In this document: positions 58,671 through 64,000 of the stretch, piece by piece
How positions within the stretch are numbered: position 1 is the first letter of the stretch
Layout: every line of letters begins with the position of its first letter
Origin: Citrobacter sp. Marseille-Q6884
GTDB taxonomy: Bacteria > Pseudomonadota > Gammaproteobacteria > Enterobacterales > Enterobacteriaceae
Assembly (NCBI RefSeq): GCF_945906775.1
Contig: NZ_CAMDRE010000001.1
Coordinates: forward strand, 2,108,001 to 2,172,000
Reading direction: 5' to 3'
Length of the DNA: 64,000 nucleotides
Program-made: the position numbers and the translations under genes
Notes under the pieces: model-generated
The model's database searches: none
What the model was told of the DNA's origin: nothing
What the model saw: only the letters and a program-made list of their open reading frames with translations

Positions 58671-61378
58671 GGCATGTTCTCTTGTTTCAATTGGCTGATA
58701 ATCTGACCAAGTCGACGATTATGTTCGAAGGAAATATCCCGTGTGGCGCTATGACCTGCATTGTCCAGGACGACGCTCATCAACGCGGAAAGCCAGTCAC
58801 CCAGGTAGGCGACGCCGGGTTGTGGCGCGACAGCGGTGAGTTGAGGCAATTCATCATTCGTGAGTCGCTTCTGACATAGAAATACTTTGTTTTTCTCGCC
58901 AACATAGCTGTTGGGAACCTTTTCGGCTGGCAGAGTGAGGTAACCAAACCAGGCGATAAAATCGCGTATTGTCAGCTGAGCGCGCAAAACCTGACGTGCT
59001 CTCATGTGTAAGCGAGTTGTTTCCGCCTGCTCTTGACCCGCAAGGGCACGTTTCAATGTCCCTTCCAGTTCCAGGCGTGTAGCGGCGGTGATTAGCTCTT
59101 CGCTGAGTTGATTAATCAACTCACTGCCCATGCCCAGTTGACGCCACTGCAAGGTCTGTTGCGGTAGCTCCCGCAAGTGGGCTACCCAGGCTTTAAAAGC
59201 CTGATGAGCGAAATCATCATCCTGACCTACGCGTTCCGGTGCGGTAGTTGCGGGTGCATCAACAATGGCAGTTTCAACAGTCGTAGAGGCAAAGGGATCG
59301 CTGGCAAAGGGGTTATCAGCGAACGGATTACTACCAAACGGGCTGGTAGCAAAAACGTTCATTGTCGGGCTTTCTCCCTCGGCTTGCGGTTCCTGGTCGA
59401 GATCGCGAATACTCAAATAAATGTTATTGAGCTCCTGAGTCGGCAGAACCAGACGTTCGATCAACTCCCCCATGCTGTGGGAACATGCAGACAAGCCCTG
59501 CCATAACTCTTTGGCAATAGCTTGTTTTTTCACAATCTGCCCGTCACCCTCTTTTTCGTACCAGCGGCCAAGACGTTGATCGCCTGTTTCCATGCGGCAT
59601 TGCTGCAGTTGTTGTTGTAAACGTTTTAGTTTGAAGTCGAGATGGGCGACGCCACGCAGCGCCTTAGTCAGCCGCGACATTCCGCCATCGTTGAGTTCGA
59701 GCATTGCCTGCCAGGCCGCTTTGGGTTCTGCAACGTGAGCATTCACATTTTTACCGCAGACGAAGGTGTTACCCATGGTATCGAGTACAGCGCGATAACG
59801 ATCGCTGATACCTACTTCCTGGAGTCGCTCCTGTGCGGCCTCACCTTCGAGTCTCAGGAAGGGGTTATCGAGACCGGGTTTGCGTACCAGGAAACAGTTA
59901 TTGAAAGGCTGATTGGGCACCCATTGCTGAAGCCAGTCATATTGTGAGAAGCGCTCCAGTAAGGTCATATGCATCATACCTTCCCAGCCTTCTTTTAGCT
60001 GGCTTTCTGTATGTTGCAGGCTGTTGACGATTCGCATATCACACATAGTGATTGCCCAGAACAGACCTGGATTACGACCTCCGCGCTCTTCGGCAGTCTT
60101 ACCTTGGGTTTTCTCCACCCAGCGGTTTAATACTGGACCCACATCGGCAACGTCGCTCTGTTTGGCAGAGCTGGCGCATACCACAAGCGCATTCATTTCC
60201 TGGTTATCGGTATAGCGTTCGAACAGGTAAGCAACTTTACCGCGAAGCAGGAGCTGTGAAATCGCATTAAGTCCATCCCGACCAGCCTGTTCCAGTGCGG
60301 TGATCTTAAGACGACCGCGATAGCCAGGGAAGTCGAGCAGATCAACCTGTTCCACAACACTGTTGGTTTCGACTTCTGCCAGAGGGAAAATCAGTTCGGT
60401 GGTTAAGGCCGCCAGTTCCGCCTGCGTTAAGCTGGCGCTACCAATTTGTTGCTCTTCTTTCCAGTAACGAATCTCGACGTTGCGATCCTGGCTGGAGCCC
60501 AGTCGGTTCAGACTATCTACGTTCATGATGCTGCCGCTGTTATGATCAGTCAGCGTTTCCAGCGGGGCAAATACCATCCGGGCATGATTCAGTTTTGCCA
60601 GTACATTGGCTAATGAACGGTAGGTTTCGGTGAGGGCCGGCTGTTCCCCCCACAGCAGAGAAAAGAGCTCTGCACGTTCATTTGGGCTCAATGCTGGGGC
60701 AATTTTCAGCACCTGTGGCCACCAGGCGTGTTCAAGCTTCTCAACTGACTTTTTAAAGGAGGCGTTGAGGTAATCCCACAAGGCGACGACATCTTCCTGG
60801 CTGACGCCGTTATATTGTTGAGCTTGCACTGCCCGCTGTAGGAATGGGCGCAGGCGCTCTTCAACCCGGCTTTGGTCAAGCTGATAACTCAATTGCTCAT
60901 GGTTAAAGTCGTTAAACCAGGCGTTTGCCAGAATCTTAGCCAGGTCGATTTCACTGAATAGACGCAACGGTACAGGGTAACCAGCCGGTGCGGCGGGTGC
61001 CTGACGGGTAAATCGAGTGACCAACCCCGTCGCTTCTTTACCCCCGCCGACAGGGTTAACCTCTTTGATAAAGTCAACGCGTCTTTCGCCGTAGATCGCT
61101 TCCAGTGACCCGTTGCTACCTGCGGCGAGCGCCGAAATAAGGTACGATTTCCCGGCTTGAGAGATACCGAAAAAACCGACGGTCATCGGTGTTTTGGCAA
61201 CTTGAGTCAGGCTGTTGGCCAGATTACGTGTACGCAGCAAACTCAGGTTGAGTTTGTCTGCTTCGTTGTCTAAACGACGCGAACCGGGGCGTACGTTGTC
61301 GACCCATTCGAGAGCATCCAGACATCCCTGAGCGATAGCAGCCCAACCTTGAGTGAGAGATTTTTGATCGCTATTCAT
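58664..61378 (-). CDS. srfC: SrfC-family dynamin-like GTPase
   Basis: A 904-residue cytosolic protein of the SrfC family. An N-terminal large GTPase domain has a P-loop MTVGFFGISQAGKSYLISAL (about 62-81) and a G3 motif VDLLDFPGYRGRLKI (about 345-359); GKVAYLFERYTDNQEMN (about 383) is a family block. The long helical C-terminal part is dynamin-like. Residues about 676-698 carry tandem SPF/NPF/NPF/DPF motifs. In Salmonella srfABC is regulated by SsrB; Xenorhabdus SrfABC has been described as a toxin. It begins with a TAATG overlap with srfB and overlaps the next gene by seven bases. Salmonella SrfC is shorter by my recall. Confidence 0.92.
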   Translation of the reverse strand: MNSDQKSLTQGWAAIAQGCLDALEWVDNVRPGSRRLDNEADKLNLSLLRTRNLANSLTQVAKTPMTVGFFGISQAGKSYLISALAAGSNGSLEAIYGERRVDFIKEVNPVGGGKEATGLVTRFTRQAPAAPAGYPVPLRLFSEIDLAKILANAWFNDFNHEQLSYQLDQSRVEERLRPFLQRAVQAQQYNGVSQEDVVALWDYLNASFKKSVEKLEHAWWPQVLKIAPALSPNERAELFSLLWGEQPALTETYRSLANVLAKLNHARMVFAPLETLTDHNSGSIMNVDSLNRLGSSQDRNVEIRYWKEEQQIGSASLTQAELAALTTELIFPLAEVETNSVVEQVDLLDFPGYRGRLKITALEQAGRDGLNAISQLLLRGKVAYLFERYTDNQEMNALVVCASSAKQSDVADVGPVLNRWVEKTQGKTAEERGGRNPGLFWAITMCDMRIVNSLQHTESQLKEGWEGMMHMTLLERFSQYDWLQQWVPNQPFNNCFLVRKPGLDNPFLRLEGEAAQERLQEVGISDRYRAVLDTMGNTFVCGKNVNAHVAEPKAAWQAMLELNDGGMSRLTKALRGVAHLDFKLKRLQQQLQQCRMETGDQRLGRWYEKEGDGQIVKKQAIAKELWQGLSACSHSMGELIERLVLPTQELNNIYLSIRDLDQEPQAEGESPTMNVFATSPFGSNPFADNPFASDPFASTTVETAIVDAPATTAPERVGQDDDFAHQAFKAWVAHLRELPQQTLQWRQLGMGSELINQLSEELITAATRLELEGTLKRALAGQEQAETTRLHMRARQVLRAQLTIRDFIAWFGYLTLPAEKVPNSYVGEKNKVFLCQKRLTNDELPQLTAVAPQPGVAYLGDWLSALMSVVLDNAGHSATRDISFEHNRRLGQIISQLKQENMPC

Positions 61379-64000
61379 TATTTTTTAACACTCCCGCTAT
61401 CGAGCCAGTGTCGGCTATCAATGAGCCCTCTATCGGGCATCGTATTGAGTTCCAGATCCAAATCACGTTTGCTAAATGACTTATCGGTGTTACTGCTGAC
61501 ATCGGCGATCGTCAGGCGATCGCTAATGAGTCCAAGTTGGCGGGCGCGTTTGCCCTTATCGATCATCAGTCTGACCTTGAGATACGGAGAGCCGCTATCT
61601 GTGGACTGCGCTGCGGAGAATTTTTTACGTCCTTCTTCGCTAAAACGGAGGGTGTACAGTGGCGCAGCAGTCCACCGTTCAGCATCCAGCTGGCGATAGC
61701 CTAAACGCAGATCGCCACGCATAACGATGCTTTGCGTGGTTTTCTCGCCATTTTCATCGATGATTGCCGGTAACTTGATCTGCCCGTTTTCAGATTCGAT
61801 ATGTTGATAAACGATGTCGGCATCGCGAATCAGGTTATCCATATCAATGGTGCCGATATGGCGAATCGTTGAATATGGTTTCAGCTCTGAGGTGCGGAAA
61901 TGGAAGTTAGGGATACTATGGTTTGCACACAGCTGTGTGAGCATGGCGCCCACTGAAGCCGTACTTTTCGGATCGTCGATATGGCCATTTTTATGGAACG
62001 GGTACCAGGTACCAGTCTGATAGCCATGTAAAGGCAGAATGCGCCCTGGAGGCAACGGAAGGTTGCGACGAATAATCGCCTGAATTCCCGGCAACTGTGA
62101 CGGACGGCCGGTGAGCAGCAGCAGATCGCAATGATAATAGGGCAAAACTTCACAGAGTGCGGTCAGGACTTTATCGATGCTGAACTTACCTGCACAGAGA
62201 TCGCTATGGAGTTTGGCGAGTGGAAGATTAAGCATGATATCCGCGAGTTTGAAGTCGGTCGGACCTCCCGCTTTCTGAACTTCCCGGCGAACAAACGCTT
62301 CGACTTCATCGCGAATACAACCCGCCGGTAATAACTCGCCGACACGTTGGTTAATCAGGGTATGCGTTTGTTCATCAAGCGGATCGTAATGTTCGTATTT
62401 GCCCAGGATATGCAACGCGAGCGGGACGAACAACTGCAGGCTGAGTTGTTGGCGAAGTACGGTTTCGGCTGCGCTAATATTCTGCGAGCCGCACAGCTGG
62501 GACATCAATGTTTCAGTGGACATCACACCGGCTTCACGCAGCGCCTGCTCAAAAGCGGGGAGGACGTATGATTGAATGACATCCAGTAAAATGTCGTCAC
62601 CTGCAATCTTAAAGCTGTCGCGAAAACGCTGGTGGGGGATGATATGTACGTTGGTACCACCACCGGTATGCCCATTATGATCGAGGCGGTAATCTGTGAT
62701 CACCAGATCGGTGGTCCCCCCGCCAATGTCAATTGATGCAATAGTGATACTATCGCGAGCGGTACGGTCAGGTCGGCCTATCGCGTCGAAAAACTCTTCC
62801 GGATGACCGGCAAAGTTCTGATTAATCTCGGTGTACAGGTAAACTAACTGTGCACAGGAAGCCTCGTCCCACTCAACCCTGATTTTAGGTAACGGGATCT
62901 TGATGTTGGCTTCGGTGTGCTCTTCTTGTACATCATCGTATGGATCGTTCTCGCCGTTGTGCCAGCGCAGCGATTTCCAGACCAAACCGACAGCCTGGCG
63001 CATGCGTTCGTCCAGTACGCAGCGTTCAGCCATGGGCATACCTGGCGGAACCGTGAGAATAATATGGCGCAGCTGACGTGGGATCCCGGCGTGTCCCTGA
63101 CGAATACGCTGCTCTGGGCTGTTAATCTGGCTAATGGCTTGGGTTAGAACTTCTGCCAGCATAAAGGTCATCAGCGAACTGCGTGAGTAGCGTGGCGTAA
63201 AGACAGGGATGCGATCCATCTCATCTTCAATGGTGTGCAGGGCTTCGCCTCTTTCATCGATCAGGTTAGCAAACGGTGCTGCTGTCGCCAGTGGATTACT
63301 GTCCTGAACGTAACTGCCATTAAAACGCCAGCCCTGACCATAAAACTTCTCATCCCACAGATAGCGTTTAGGGCTTGATAACCCTGTTGAACCTTCGCTT
63401 CCTTTACGGCGAGCAGCCAGACGGGTGGCTTCGCCACCAATACGAGCGATAGTCGGCCACTGGAACGCGTCGTGGCGACCGCTGCGTACAGAGCAGTGAT
63501 CTTTGCCGAAGAAAGCTTGCGAAAACTCGACCCGACTTTCAAAAGGGTCAGTATAGATATGTTCGGGGGCGCTGAGATCACGTAATTTCAGCACATAGTT
63601 ATGCCTCATCCCTGAACCTGATTGCCCATGATCTTCAATAAGAATGCCACAGGTGCGCGAGTTGCCTACGTCGAGTATCAGGTCTACGGCGATGGGTTTA
63701 ATCGCATTGGTTTCCCGATTCGCGATCACCCTGAATTGCGGCAGTTCAATGACGGGTTCAGTCTGGGTTTGTAGACCTTCGACAGGAATCGCCATCAATG
63801 ACAGAAGGTTTAGGTAATGCGCTAGTGGGTATTGTTGAGCAAGCTCCTGCTCACGCTCGTCGATATCCCGGCCTTTGCTCGCTTCTTTAAATACTTCTTT
63901 GAGCCAGTCGGTTATCCATTCCTGAGTCAGATACCAGTTGAGGGCATAGGTTGCCGTCGCGACGGCGAAGGTTGCCCCTGCATTCACATCTTCCTGGTTC
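61378..64000 (-). CDS. srfB: SrfB-family actin/Hsp70-type ATPase (5' end beyond window)
   Basis: At least 870 residues of SrfB; the frame stays open to the window edge, and Salmonella SrfB is about 990 residues, so the N-terminus lies outside. The fold signatures of the actin/Hsp70 superfamily are visible: phosphate-1 LILDVGNSRTCGILIEDHG (about 105) and phosphate-2 IASIDIGGGTTDLVITDY (about 418). Family blocks include LTGRPSQLPGIQAIIRRNLP and WYPFHKNGHIDDPKSTASVG. It probably couples ATP turnover to assembly with SrfC. First visible gene of the minus-strand operon; srfA, if present, would lie just beyond the edge. Confidence 0.93.
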   Translation of the reverse strand, partial: NQEDVNAGATFAVATATYALNWYLTQEWITDWLKEVFKEASKGRDIDEREQELAQQYPLAHYLNLLSLMAIPVEGLQTQTEPVIELPQFRVIANRETNAIKPIAVDLILDVGNSRTCGILIEDHGQSGSGMRHNYVLKLRDLSAPEHIYTDPFESRVEFSQAFFGKDHCSVRSGRHDAFQWPTIARIGGEATRLAARRKGSEGSTGLSSPKRYLWDEKFYGQGWRFNGSYVQDSNPLATAAPFANLIDERGEALHTIEDEMDRIPVFTPRYSRSSLMTFMLAEVLTQAISQINSPEQRIRQGHAGIPRQLRHIILTVPPGMPMAERCVLDERMRQAVGLVWKSLRWHNGENDPYDDVQEEHTEANIKIPLPKIRVEWDEASCAQLVYLYTEINQNFAGHPEEFFDAIGRPDRTARDSITIASIDIGGGTTDLVITDYRLDHNGHTGGGTNVHIIPHQRFRDSFKIAGDDILLDVIQSYVLPAFEQALREAGVMSTETLMSQLCGSQNISAAETVLRQQLSLQLFVPLALHILGKYEHYDPLDEQTHTLINQRVGELLPAGCIRDEVEAFVRREVQKAGGPTDFKLADIMLNLPLAKLHSDLCAGKFSIDKVLTALCEVLPYYHCDLLLLTGRPSQLPGIQAIIRRNLPLPPGRILPLHGYQTGTWYPFHKNGHIDDPKSTASVGAMLTQLCANHSIPNFHFRTSELKPYSTIRHIGTIDMDNLIRDADIVYQHIESENGQIKLPAIIDENGEKTTQSIVMRGDLRLGYRQLDAERWTAAPLYTLRFSEEGRKKFSAAQSTDSGSPYLKVRLMIDKGKRARQLGLISDRLTIADVSSNTDKSFSKRDLDLELNTMPDRGLIDSRHWLDSGSVKK

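Overview
The window is chromosomal DNA from an enterobacterium. The gene content (phoE-proBA-thrW, hya with appCB, a divergent puu cluster, OmpC-type porin) and the near identity of recognised proteins to Escherichia/Salmonella homologues suggest Citrobacter or a close relative. That assignment is inferred from gene content and not tested.

Layout. (1) 1-3260: core chromosome, phoE (5' part, minus strand), proBA, and the tRNA-Thr(CGU) gene thrW, a classic phage attachment site. (2) 3261-23748: a mobile element of about 20.5 kb bounded by an imperfect duplication of the thrW 3' end. It carries a P4-type integrase, AlpA-like regulators, a Rha-like regulator, Ash/Icd-like genes, a chain of small overlapping ORFs, a TOPRIM/DUF927 primase-helicase, SSB and a ProQ/FinO-like protein. 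It also holds a P22-type DNA ejection module (gp14-gp7-gp20-gp16), a lipoprotein, 1.7 kb of unusual noncoding repeats, and an excisionase. No terminase, portal, capsid, tail or lysis gene is visible, so it looks like a phage satellite or a heavily deleted prophage. (3) 23749-about 27620: remains of a second thrW element. Its integrase start is split by an IS3-family fragment and frameshifted, and its serotype-conversion cluster is decayed: gtrA broken, gtrB intact, gtrC frameshifted.

(4) 27736-34536: LysR regulator, two aldo-keto reductases, an IprA/YaiV-like regulator, a general porin and a GFA-family zinc protein, with long AT-rich gaps. (5) 34537-42945 (minus strand): cytochrome bd-II oxidase (appC-appB-appX) downstream of hydrogenase-1 (hyaABCDEF), a hydrogen-to-oxygen chain. 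(6) 43154-50813: putrescine utilisation, puuDRCB on the minus strand divergent from puuA and puuP, with PuuR-box-like sites between; puuE is not present here.

(7) 51088-64000: a small IrmA-like secreted protein, then a tightly overlapping minus-strand operon. In transcription order it encodes SrfB (actin/Hsp70-type ATPase), SrfC (dynamin-like GTPase), a single-pass membrane protein, a periplasmic SH3-like/von Willebrand A protein, a MacB/LolE-type ABC ATPase and permease, a periplasmic formylglycine-generating-enzyme-like protein without the catalytic cysteines, and a small secreted protein. The gene set reads as an envelope-spanning machine of unknown purpose and is the best candidate in the window for a poorly described system. 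The second candidate is the satellite-like element, with its ejection proteins, its 12-residue SSB-tail mimic and its ordered noncoding repeats.
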